Assembly (NCBI GenBank): GCA_900199555.1
Contig: FZQZ01000016.1
Location: forward strand, 1,885 to 53,945
DNA from: Prevotellaceae bacterium MN60
GTDB taxonomy: Bacteria; Bacteroidota; Bacteroidia; Bacteroidales; Bacteroidaceae
Length of the DNA: 52,061 bases
Direction of reading: 5' to 3'
Under the pieces are notes generated by a model. That model saw nothing but the letters and a program-made list of their open reading frames with translations. It had not been told where the DNA came from and made no database searches. Both the position numbers and the translations under genes were made by a program. Below, one piece after another: positions 1-6,425 of this stretch (the first letter of the stretch is position 1; each line of letters opens with the position of its first letter).

Positions 1-366
1 TGCTCTGGCTTAACCTCTGTCACCATAGGAAATAGCGTGACGAGTATAGGGAACCGTGCTTTCTATGATTGCTCTGGCTTAACCTCTGTCACTTCATTAA
101 ACCCGACACCTCCCAGAATTTATTCAAATACTTTTAATCTTTACACTGCAGTCCTGAATGTCCCTATAGGAAGAAAGGCTGCATATAAGGCAGCTAACTA
201 CTGGAGGGATTTTACAAATATCAAGGAGATTGATGTGGCTGGAGTTCAAGGCATCCAAGTGGATAAAGATCAGAACGCTAGGGTTTACGACCTGAATGGA
301 CGAAGACTCAATGCGCCCACGAAGGGTGTTGGAATCATTAATGGCAGAAAGGTGTTAATGAAGTAA
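1..366 (+). CDS. BspA-like leucine-rich repeat surface protein, C-terminal part (5' end outside window)
   Basis: The open frame runs in from the left edge in frame 1 and stops with TAA at 364-366, so only the last 121 residues are present. The first ~35 residues are the end of an LRR_5/BspA repeat (CSGLTSVTIGNSVTSIGNRAF, then a second YDCSGLTSVT). A capping segment with P..I..NTF....LNVPIG..AAYKAANYW..F.NI.EI follows, which is the usual end of BspA arrays. The last ~30 residues (VYDLNGRRLNAPTKG...NGRKVLMK) resemble the C-terminal sorting-type domain of type IX secreted proteins, and a similar tail ends the protein at 9522-11090. BspA proteins are cell-surface or secreted adhesins, so an outer-surface location is inferred. 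No neighbour explains its role. Confidence 0.85.
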   Translation, partial: CSGLTSVTIGNSVTSIGNRAFYDCSGLTSVTSLNPTPPRIYSNTFNLYTAVLNVPIGRKAAYKAANYWRDFTNIKEIDVAGVQGIQVDKDQNARVYDLNGRRLNAPTKGVGIINGRKVLMK

Positions 367-548
367 CGATTTCTGAAAGACATATTCGAGGCATGTATGA
401 TGTTTGACGTAGAATATCTTGTGCTTGCCGTTAGGAATACCTACAGAAATCATAATGATTTTCAACGCGTTTTTACATTTCTTGAAACAATGTACATCTC
501 AAATCGTTTACAATTACCATTAAAGGGAATATTACTTATCGGATACTA

Positions 549-734
549 ATGGGTAAATACTATATTACAACAGAGTTCCTCTATAGGTCAACTACAGAAA
601 TTCAAGCTGATTCGGCAGAGGAAGCACAAGAGATCTGGGAGGAAATGTCCTTGAAGGAAGTTGTTGGAAAGGAAAAAATCGATATTGAAGATCTTGAGGA
701 TGGTATTATTGTTGCCATAGATGAAGAGTCATGA
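549..734 (+). CDS. Small acidic protein, DpnD/PcfM-like in appearance
   Basis: A 61-residue acidic protein. The pattern YYITTEFLYRSTTEIQADSAEEAQEIW followed by a short hydrophobic strand and acidic end resembles the small DpnD/PcfM-type domain (two strands, then an A-D-S-x-E-E-A helix), but this is a visual resemblance only. Its last four bases, ATGA at 731-734, contain the start codon of the transposase gene, so the two are probably translationally coupled. No clear promoter is visible in 367-548, a 182 bp stretch in which I see no other feature. It could be an antidote, a cofactor or a regulator of the transposase. The function is unknown. Confidence 0.6.
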   Translation: MGKYYITTEFLYRSTTEIQADSAEEAQEIWEEMSLKEVVGKEKIDIEDLEDGIIVAIDEES

Positions 735-1711
735 CACGTGAGGAAGCCATATCTGTAGGCATGGAGGTGCATGAGATACGACACTCCATGAAGAGACGCA
801 CTCCATGGCACGACTATAGCCGTAAGGGAACGTACATGTTGACTCTCGTGGTTAGAGAACGCATGCCGTTACTGGGTATGTTAAAGGGATGCCTGGAGGG
901 GAAGGATACTCCTTATGTGGAATACTCTGTTCTTGGAAACACAATAGTTCTTGAAGAACAGAAAAAGATTAATCGCTATTACCCACAGGTAGAGGTGTGG
1001 AAACTATGTGTGATGCCTGACCACTTACACATGATTGTAAGAATCAATGAGGACATGGGAGAAGGCAAACATCTGGGGAAAGTAGTGGCTGGATTTAAAT
1101 CAGGATGCAATAATGCCTATTGGAACTTGTTTAACATGAATGAAACATCAAGACATGGTTTGTTCGAGAAAGGCTACTGTGACAAGATTCTTATGCACGA
1201 AGGTCAATTGGATAATTGGAAGCGCTATCTTGATGACAATCCTCGTCGATTGATGATAAAACGTCAAAATCCAGCTTATTTTACCGTACTGACAGATTTA
1301 GAGGTGGCTGGTGAGCGATGTAGGGTGGTAGGTAATAGGTTCTTGTTAAACATCCCTGATAAAGTGGCTATCATCGCGCATAGACGTTATACTGATAATG
1401 AAGTTGCCCAACTGAGAAGAGAATGGCTGGAATGTGGCGAACGTGGAGGCGTGCTTGTTAGTGCTGCTATTTCGCCAAAAGAAAAAGAGATTTTGCGAGA
1501 AGCTATGAACCGAGGTTACAACATCATCCTACTTCGGGAGAATGGTTTCCAGAAGCTCTACAAACCATCTGGAGAAGCTTTTGATGCTTGTGCAAATGGG
1601 TTGTTGTTACAGATAAGCCCCTGGGATTTCCATTATGAGAAAAGGGTGATAACAAGAGCGCAATGCCTCTTCTTAAATTCGATGGCAGAGAGAATAGTTG
1701 GCGGTAGATAG
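731..1711 (+). CDS. RAYT-type HUH transposase (Y1_Tnp/IS200-like) with a C-terminal extension
   Basis: 326 residues. The HUH pair is H98-L-H100 in VMPDHLHMIV, and the likely catalytic tyrosine is Y166 in KRYLDDNPRR, matching the usual YI..NP context of REP-associated tyrosine transposases. These single-strand nucleases act on palindromes and normally exist as single-copy domesticated genes. The core ends near residue 185. The remaining ~140 residues (GGVLVSAAISPKEKEI..., NGFQKLYKPSGEAFDACANGLLLQISPW) resemble a Rossmann-like DprA/LOG-type fold in pattern, an unusual addition to a HUH enzyme. The start overlaps the upstream small gene by 4 bp. Just beyond the stop is a cluster of hairpins (1720-1801) that could be its substrate. 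The family call is strong; the C-domain call is tentative. Confidence 0.85.
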   Translation: MTREEAISVGMEVHEIRHSMKRRTPWHDYSRKGTYMLTLVVRERMPLLGMLKGCLEGKDTPYVEYSVLGNTIVLEEQKKINRYYPQVEVWKLCVMPDHLHMIVRINEDMGEGKHLGKVVAGFKSGCNNAYWNLFNMNETSRHGLFEKGYCDKILMHEGQLDNWKRYLDDNPRRLMIKRQNPAYFTVLTDLEVAGERCRVVGNRFLLNIPDKVAIIAHRRYTDNEVAQLRREWLECGERGGVLVSAAISPKEKEILREAMNRGYNIILLRENGFQKLYKPSGEAFDACANGLLLQISPWDFHYEKRVITRAQCLFLNSMAERIVGGR

Positions 1712-1719
1712 AAACATGA

Positions 1720-1801
1720 AATTCAAGCGGCAAAGCCGCTTGGAACAGTAGTGAGAAAGCCACTGTTCACATCAGTTCTGCTGATGCCTTATTTTTGAAT
1801 T
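1720..1801. repeat. Cluster of three hairpins inside an outer stem, downstream of the RAYT gene
   Basis: Four inverted repeats are nested or adjacent. Outer arms AATTCAA (1720-1726) and TTGAATT (1795-1801). Hairpin 1 AAGCGGC/GCCGCTT (1725-1731/1735-1741, 3 nt loop). Hairpin 2 GAACAGT/ACTGTTC (1743-1749/1762-1768). Hairpin 3 CATCAG/CTGATG (1770-1775/1781-1786). The drawn form is clover-like, although the outer stem and hairpin 1 share two bases. REP/BIME-type hairpins next to a RAYT gene are expected for that family. It could also serve as a transcription terminator. Confidence 0.7.
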
Positions 1802-1876
1802 CTGCCATGCCATGTGTGTGTTTCTTGGGGCTGCCATTCGGTATCCCTCTTTTCTTAAAAGAGCTTAAAATATACG

Positions 1877-1915
1877 GGATGTACCAAGTTTTGGTGCATC
1901 CTTTCTTTACCTTTG
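1877..1915 (+). promoter_or_regulatory. Operator-like palindrome and -7 element for the S24 protein
   Basis: GGATGTACCAA (1877-1887) and TTGGTGCATCC (1891-1901) form a 25 bp inverted repeat with only a T/G mismatch. Seven bases later lies TACCTTTG (1908-1915), a perfect TAnnTTTG -7 box. The TTTG inside the palindrome is only 14 nt from the -7 box, so the -33 is not canonical and may need an activator. The position suggests autoregulation by the downstream S24 protein. Binding itself is inference. Confidence 0.6.
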
Positions 1916-1960
1916 CATCCTATTTTATAATACTAACACACAAAAGGTAAAAAGAACACT

Positions 1961-2839
1961 ATGAATGGCAAGGAACTAAACGACCTATTCAAAGGCTTGA
2001 AGGAACAAGGATGGAACCCTCAACTATGTGACACACCAATACCCGTGAGCCTGGCTACTGCTCAGTGCGGAATCCCTACGGAGATGGGCGATGAGTATAT
2101 CGACGACTATATCCTGCTGCCCAAGGCGCTGGTGGGCAATCAACCCGAGATGCTGATACCGGCCAAGGGCGACTCGATGAGGGATGCAGGCTATGAGGAG
2201 GGCGACCTGCTGAGGGTGCGCTTCGGAATGATGCCAAGGGATAACGACAATGTGCTGGCAAGAATCGACGACACGTTTACGGTGAAGACACTGTTTACCG
2301 ACGAGGATGGCGTACGCTGGTTGGTGCCACAGAACGAGAAGTACGACGCTATACAGATTACGGAGGAGATGGACGTGAGCATACTGGGCGTGGTGGTGTA
2401 TGTAGAGAAGATGAGCACGAGGGCATCGTCGCGCGCCCTGCTCACCAGCATCCGTCGCACCAAGAACAAGCAGCGCAAGGCGATACGACTGAGCGAGGAT
2501 GAGGTGAACAAGCGTATTGTAGAGGTGAGTTCGATGGTGAAGCATGCCCGACAGTGGTATGCGGTATATAGGGCTATGGCCGACTATGAGGTGGCTCAGG
2601 GTGGCATCAGCGAGTTCTGCGAGCGCATACGACGACTGTTGCCTGAGCACGAACACCTACCTGAACAGAAAGAACTGAGCCGAATGGCGGTGCAGAGCTT
2701 TGCCAAACCCGTGGCGATGTGGCAGATGGACAATGCACCTGTGGGTGGTTCTCGTTATCGCGATTATCTGAACATTGCACTGGCCATGGGCAACCTGCTG
2801 GGTAGTCATGATGCACCCAAAACTCCCACCCAAAACTAA
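1961..2839 (+). CDS. S24/LexA-like peptidase-domain protein
   Basis: 292 residues. An S24 (LexA/UmuD/phage repressor) domain spans about 45-150: IPAKGDSM with the expected nucleophile S72, then VLARIDDTFTVKTLF with the general base K109. No classical helix-turn-helix is obvious in the short N-terminus (1-40). The C-terminal ~140 residues are basic and helical (RRTKNKQRKAIRLSEDEVNKRIVEV) and could bind DNA or a partner. S24 proteins self-cleave on RecA filaments, which would make this a damage-responsive regulator of the following block. That is inference, supported by the palindrome over its promoter. The C-terminus reads into an AACTCCCACC repeat, and a strong terminator follows at 2902-2935. 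Confidence 0.75.
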   Translation: MNGKELNDLFKGLKEQGWNPQLCDTPIPVSLATAQCGIPTEMGDEYIDDYILLPKALVGNQPEMLIPAKGDSMRDAGYEEGDLLRVRFGMMPRDNDNVLARIDDTFTVKTLFTDEDGVRWLVPQNEKYDAIQITEEMDVSILGVVVYVEKMSTRASSRALLTSIRRTKNKQRKAIRLSEDEVNKRIVEVSSMVKHARQWYAVYRAMADYEVAQGGISEFCERIRRLLPEHEHLPEQKELSRMAVQSFAKPVAMWQMDNAPVGGSRYRDYLNIALAMGNLLGSHDAPKTPTQN

Positions 2840-2903
2840 AAAACTCCCACCAAGAGCCGAAAAATACTAAAAACTCCCACCAAAACTCCCACTAACTCCC
2901 ACC
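2821..2903 (+). repeat. AACTCCCACC iteron-like direct repeats
   Basis: Copies begin at 2821, 2842, 2872, 2884 (last base T) and 2894. The first lies in the final codons of the S24 gene and encodes part of TPTQN. Spacings are 21, 30, 12 and 10 bp, so this is neither a simple tandem array nor CRISPR. The location just upstream of a primase-like gene resembles iterons, but could equally be local slippage. Confidence 0.7.
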
Positions 2904-2935
2904 CGATGGACTTTTCTTTCCATCGGGCTTTTTTT
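2902..2935 (+). terminator. Rho-independent terminator
   Basis: CCCGATGG (2902-2909) pairs with CCATCGGG (2920-2927) around a pyrimidine-rich loop and is followed by a T-rich run at 2929-2935. It ends the S24 transcript. Confidence 0.85.
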
Positions 2936-2965
2936 ATCCCTACTTTTGCATTGTCAATCGGAAAC

Positions 2966-3075
2966 GGTGGTACGGGGGTACGGAGGTACGGGGGTACGAG
3001 AATACCCTAAGCGCAGAAACACTTCTCGCACCTCCAGCCTCAAAGAGGCTGACCCCCGCACCCCCGAACCTCCGA
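2966..3075 (+). repeat. GTACGGRG palindromic element, intergenic copy
   Basis: GTAC occurs at 2970, 2978, 2986 and 2994, an exact 8 bp period (units GTACGGGG, GTACGGAG, GTACGGGG, GTACGAGA). The right half (about 3024-3075) carries the reverse-complement units plus a small inner hairpin AGCCTC/GAGGCT at 3035-3050. It matches the copy at 4009-4114 closely but is one base shorter in the inner hairpin loop, so it no longer keeps the shared reading phase. The gap 2840-3161 holds only this element, the AACTCCCACC repeats and the terminator. Confidence 0.85.
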
Positions 3076-3161
3076 AATTATTAACCCTGAGTTGAAGTGA
3101 AGAGGATGTTCTCGAGTAAATGGCCAAAGATTCTGACCTTCTCTCACAAAAACAACTCAAA

Positions 3162-3473
3162 ATGAAAAAGTATATTGAAATTCCAATGGAGGCACTGGAG
3201 AGCCTCGCAGAAGGTAAGTGTTTACAAGGTTCACTGCGTCGCGACGAATGGGGACGCATCGTATTCAAGGCATATCGTCGTAGCCCAAGACGAACAGCGA
3301 AAGTGCTGAGAGTGCTGGAGCATGGCTGGGTAAAGGAGACGGAACGACGCATCAAGGTGTTTGAGAGCATGCCCAAAGCACTGGGCGCAGCACGCATGAT
3401 GGCTGTGATAGAGCGAGAGACGAAAGAGGTGAAGAACGCACTGATTGATAGAGAACTGATAGAATTTTGCTAG
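3162..3473 (+). CDS. Small hypothetical protein upstream of the primase-like gene
   Basis: 103 residues from the ATG at 3162 (MKKYIEIPMEALESLAEGKC). An in-frame ATG at 3120 would add 14 residues; I prefer 3162 because the protein reads as a complete domain from there. The sequence is basic and mostly helical (RRDEWGRIVFKAYRRSPRRTAKVLRVLEHGWVKETERR) with no membrane segment. It ends 3 bp before the start of the primase-like gene, so the two are probably co-expressed. A DNA-associated accessory role is possible. I do not recognise the family. Confidence 0.65.
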   Translation: MKKYIEIPMEALESLAEGKCLQGSLRRDEWGRIVFKAYRRSPRRTAKVLRVLEHGWVKETERRIKVFESMPKALGAARMMAVIERETKEVKNALIDRELIEFC

Positions 3474-3476
3474 ACG

Positions 3477-5705
3477 ATGAGCGTACACATGATATTATAC
3501 AAGGATGGGGCAAAGAGGATGCGCCCCATCCTGACGAGAGAGGAGTATCTGCAACTGAGAGACTCGGAGCGACAGAGAATTACGGTGCAGGCGGTGAGAA
3601 ACGGTATGGAGGAGCAGAAGAAGAACCTGCTGCAGATGAACTACTCATGTCTGCCTAACGAAGACGGAACGCTAAAGGGTGCCAAGGCGATGAGTACCAC
3701 GGTGGGTATGGATATAGACCATATCGCACCCGAGGAACTGCCACGCGTGAAGGAGCGCATACTCGGTAAGAAAGACGAGTTGGGGCTGCTGATGCTGGAG
3801 AAGAGTGCTCGCGGTCAGGGCTATCACCTGGTATTTCGCAGAAAGACAGAACTAAGCCAAGAGGAGAACCTGAAATGGGCAAGTGAGCTGCTGGGCGTGA
3901 AGTATGACGACGGAGCAAAGGACATTACCCGCGTGTTCTTTACAACCACGAATGAGGAGCTGCTGTTTCTGGATGATGCCATTTTTGAAATGGAAGAAGC
4001 TCGAGGGAACGGGGGTACGGAGGTACGGGGGTACGAGAATACCTCAAGCGCAGAAACATTTCTCGCACCTCCAGCCTCGATAGAGGCTGACCCCCGCACC
4101 CCCGAACCTCCGAAAGAAGAGTTAAGATTCAAAGGCATTCCTTATTCTTCTATTATCGCTGAATACTGGCGCCGTACGGGTGGCGAGCCTGCGGAGGGCG
4201 AGAGGAACGTGAAGCTGCATAAGTTGGCAGTGAATCTGAGGGCGATTTGCGACAATAAGAAGGAGGTGCTGATGAAGGTGATGCCTCGCTATGGACTCAC
4301 AGAGCAGGAACTACAGAGCATCGTAGATTCAGCTTGCAAGGAACCGACGAAAGGCTCAAAGATAATGGAAGCAATAGTGACCTCTCCCAACCTCCCCGAG
4401 GGGGAGGAAATGGAGGAAGAATGCGAACAGGCATTTCAACATCCCCTCCTTCGGAGGGGCTTGGGGAGGCTTCTTCCGCTCGGCTTAAAGGAGTCACTGA
4501 CGGGTGTTCCAGTGTCGATGCACATGCCCGTATTGTGTGGAATACTACCTATTGCCGCTGCCTATGCTGACCAGGTAGAGGTGGAGTATTGTGACGGCAA
4601 TCGTCAGCGATTGGGACTGATGTCTATCATTAGAGGTGAACAGGCGAGCGGTAAGAGCGTGGTGAAGGGTGCGCTGGACATCTGGAAACGACAGTTTGAC
4701 GAGGAGGACACGCTGGCTCGTAAGCGTGAGGATGAATGGAAGGAGCGTAAGAAGGGCAGAAAAGCCAATGAGAAGGCTCCAGAAGACCCGAAGGTGCTTA
4801 TCCGTATGGTGCCCGTAACCGTATCATGCTCCACACTGCTGAAGCGTTTTAAGAATGCTCAAGGACATACCTTATACTCGTTTGGCGAGGAGTTGGACAC
4901 GCTGCGAAAGACCAACGGAGCGGGCTCATGGTCAAGTAAATATGACATCTACCGACTGGCCTTTGACCAAGGCGAATGGGGACAAGATTACAACTCGGAT
5001 GCAGCAGAGAGTGGCGTGGTGAAGGTGGCATACAACTGGACCATGCTGGGCACCAATGGAGCATTGAAGAAATGTTTCCGTGCCGACAACATCGAGAATG
5101 GTCTTTCGAGCCGAATCCTCGTAGCTGAGATGCCTGACAGTTCGTTCTCGAAGATGCCCAAGTTTAAGCATCGCTCTACAGAAGATGAGGGCAAAATACT
5201 GGAGGCAGTAACCCGATTGCGTAGCTATAGCGGATATGTGGATACTCCACGTCTGCGCAAGGCTATCGAGGAATGGGTGGAAGAAAAGCGCGTGGAGGCA
5301 GCCAAGGACATAGACCACGTGAAGGATACATATCGCAAGCGTGCTGCAGTGATTGGTTTCCGTTGTGGCGTGGTGTATCGCCTACTGGACGGTAAGGAGT
5401 CGAACCGCTGTCTGGAGTTTGCCGTGATGATGGCAGAATACTGCCTACAACAACAGATGAGCGCATTTGGTGAGGCACTGCGCACGGAGTGTGTTAACGC
5501 TCGTGAGGAATGTCAGCGATATGGTAGCAACCATAGCGTTTTCGACCAGCTATCACCCACATTCACGATGGATGATCTGCGAGCACTGAAACGCAATTTC
5601 TGTAGTGATGCGGCACTGCGAAAAATCGTCTCTCGTTGGTATCACGACGGTTGGATAGAGAAAAGTGATACTAAGCATTGGAGAAAGATAAGTGTGACAT
5701 TGTGA
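3477..5705 (+). CDS. VirE_N (BT4734-like) / DUF3987 primase-helicase-like protein
   Basis: 742 residues. The N-terminal ~170 residues resemble the BT4734-like/VirE N-terminal domain and carry primase-polymerase-type landmarks: GMDIDHI (D79, D81) and GYHLVF (H117). The C-terminal half fits DUF3987 with a P-loop-like GEQASGKS at 387-394, expected to act as a helicase or ATPase. This combination is common on Bacteroidetes mobile elements, so replication of an element or phage defence are both plausible. Two repeat elements interrupt the gene in frame: residues ~177-213 (GTACGGRG palindrome, in the linker after the first domain) and ~302-336 (CCTCCCC palindrome). The last codons and the TGA stop are formed by an octamer repeat at 5694-5757. 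Confidence 0.85.
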   Translation: MSVHMILYKDGAKRMRPILTREEYLQLRDSERQRITVQAVRNGMEEQKKNLLQMNYSCLPNEDGTLKGAKAMSTTVGMDIDHIAPEELPRVKERILGKKDELGLLMLEKSARGQGYHLVFRRKTELSQEENLKWASELLGVKYDDGAKDITRVFFTTTNEELLFLDDAIFEMEEARGNGGTEVRGYENTSSAETFLAPPASIEADPRTPEPPKEELRFKGIPYSSIIAEYWRRTGGEPAEGERNVKLHKLAVNLRAICDNKKEVLMKVMPRYGLTEQELQSIVDSACKEPTKGSKIMEAIVTSPNLPEGEEMEEECEQAFQHPLLRRGLGRLLPLGLKESLTGVPVSMHMPVLCGILPIAAAYADQVEVEYCDGNRQRLGLMSIIRGEQASGKSVVKGALDIWKRQFDEEDTLARKREDEWKERKKGRKANEKAPEDPKVLIRMVPVTVSCSTLLKRFKNAQGHTLYSFGEELDTLRKTNGAGSWSSKYDIYRLAFDQGEWGQDYNSDAAESGVVKVAYNWTMLGTNGALKKCFRADNIENGLSSRILVAEMPDSSFSKMPKFKHRSTEDEGKILEAVTRLRSYSGYVDTPRLRKAIEEWVEEKRVEAAKDIDHVKDTYRKRAAVIGFRCGVVYRLLDGKESNRCLEFAVMMAEYCLQQQMSAFGEALRTECVNAREECQRYGSNHSVFDQLSPTFTMDDLRALKRNFCSDAALRKIVSRWYHDGWIEKSDTKHWRKISVTL
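4009..4114 (+). repeat. GTACGGRG palindromic element, in-frame copy inside the primase-like gene
   Basis: Same octamer units and inner hairpin as the copy at 2966-3075. Read with the gene it gives GGTEVRGYENTSSAETF then LAPPASIEADPRTPEPP. The phase (ggg ggt acg gag gta cgg) is identical to that at 5841-5960 and, on the coding strand, to 22249-22340. It lies between the primase-like and DUF3987 parts, where extra sequence should be tolerated. Confidence 0.9.
4381..4472 (+). repeat. CCTCCCC-type palindromic element, in frame inside the primase-like gene
   Basis: The left arm 4381-4412 (CCTCTCCCAACCTCCCCGAG...) and right arm 4440-4472 (CATCCCCTCCTTCGGAGGGG...) are imperfect reverse complements, and each arm is itself hairpin-prone. 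The encoded peptide is TSPNLPEGEEMEEE...HPLLRRGLGRLL. It is unrelated in sequence to the GTACGGRG element, so it is a second family in the same gene. Confidence 0.75.
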
Positions 5706-5757
5706 CTTTGTGACTTTGTGACATTAAGGAGATTAAGGAGATTAAAAATTAAAAATT
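5694..5757 (+). repeat. Short tandem repeat array overlapping a stop codon
   Basis: Units in order: GTGACATT, GTGACTTT, GTGACTTT, GTGACATT, AAGGAGATT twice, AAAAATT twice. The array starts within the last codons of the primase-like gene and provides its TGA stop (5703-5705). It ends just before the DUF5675 gene. Confidence 0.8.
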
Positions 5758-5770
5758 AAAAGATGAAATT

Positions 5771-6304
5771 ATGGAATTAGTATTAAAACGAATAGCAAAG
5801 AAAAATACCTATACGATAGGACAACTTTTCCTTCGGGAGAACGGGGGTACGGAGGTACGGGGGTGCGAGAATAGCTCAAGCCAAGAAAGCCGTACCGCAG
5901 AAAGTAATCTCGTACCTCCAGCCTCGACAGAGGCTGCCCCCCGTACCCCCGTACCTTCGGACAAGTACATTTGCGACACCCTCGAACCTACGTGGCGCGA
6001 CTATGCGCACGGTGGGCGTAAGATAAAGGGCTGCTCAGCCATACCCGAAGGAAGGTATGCGGTGGTAATCTCGTATTCACCAAGATTTCAGCAATGGCTC
6101 CCTATCCTACTTGGTGTGCCTAACTTTAGCGGCATCCGCATACATGCAGGGAATACGGCAAAGGACACCGAGGGTTGCATCCTTGTAGGTAAGAACCGAG
6201 AGGTGGGCAAAGTGCTGGATTCGCGCAAATGGCTGAACGGCATAAAGCACAAAATAGTAGCAGCGAAAGAGCGAGGCGAAGCGGTGTGGATAACCGTGGA
6301 ATAA
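5771..6304 (+). CDS. DUF5675 family protein with an internal repeat-derived insert
   Basis: 177 residues. The conserved DUF5675 pattern is clear: TIGQLF, then YICDTLEPTWR, KIKGCSAIPEGRYAVVIS, GVPNFSGIRIHAGNTAKDTEGCILVG. Family members occur near phage, type VI and cell-wall genes, but the biochemical function is not established. Residues ~24-63 are the translation of a GTACGGRG palindrome (5841-5960) and separate TIGQLF from YICDTLE, which are normally joined by a short turn, so the element apparently landed in a surface loop without breaking the domain. The gene follows the primase-like gene after a 65 bp spacer filled by tandem repeats. The start at 5771 is preferred, because the ATG at 5763 is out of frame and stops at once. 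Confidence 0.8.
   Translation: MELVLKRIAKKNTYTIGQLFLRENGGTEVRGCENSSSQESRTAESNLVPPASTEAAPRTPVPSDKYICDTLEPTWRDYAHGGRKIKGCSAIPEGRYAVVISYSPRFQQWLPILLGVPNFSGIRIHAGNTAKDTEGCILVGKNREVGKVLDSRKWLNGIKHKIVAAKERGEAVWITVE
5841..5960 (+). repeat. GTACGGRG palindromic element, in-frame copy inside the DUF5675 gene
   Basis: Left units GTACGGAG and GTACGGGG; right arm CGTACCTCC, then CCCCCGTACCCCCGTACC. It encodes GGTEVRGCENSSSQESR... and LVPPASTEAAPRTPVP, in the same phase as the copy in the primase-like gene. It is about 14 bp longer than that copy because of extra central sequence. Confidence 0.9.
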
Positions 6305-6305
6305 G

Positions 6306-6400
6306 CGAAAAGAGGGAGCGCATCACTGCGCCCCCTCTTCATAACCATGAAAAATTTATTTAGGATAAAAAATCAAATATCATTTATTACTTCTCACTAG
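6306..6400. terminator. Duplicated ~95 bp terminator-bearing repeat, copy 1
   Basis: A hairpin GAAAAGAGGGAGCGCA / TGCGCCCCCTCTTC (about 6307-6340) is followed by ATAACCATGAAAAATTTATT and an AT-rich tail ending TTATTACTTCTCACTAG. A near-identical copy lies at 9423-9518. The stem sits at the convergent ends of the DUF5675 gene (plus) and the TlpA-like gene (minus), so it may terminate both. Confidence 0.8.
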
Positions 6401-6422
6401 ACCAGGGGACGGTTCCCTGGTC
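6400..6422 (-). terminator. GACCAGGG/CCCTGGTC hairpin
   Basis: Perfect 8 bp arms at 6400-6407 and 6415-6422, just past the stop of the TlpA-like gene. It contains GGGGACGGTT, related to the GGGACTGGTT motifs at 7544, 7578 and 9386. Confidence 0.55.
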
Positions 6423-6425
6423 TAT

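Noticed and set aside
2821..2903. CRISPR array
   Set aside because: Repeats are 10 bp with irregular 0-20 bp spacers, and there are no cas genes in the window.
731..5960. The RAYT at 731-1711 as the mobiliser of the GTACGGRG elements
   Set aside because: Attractive because GGAG occurs in the units, but the hairpins next to the RAYT gene differ in sequence from the GTACGGRG element. No direct evidence links them.
1877..6304. Prophage
   Set aside because: An S24 protein and a primase-like gene are present, but there is no integrase, terminase, capsid or lysis gene.
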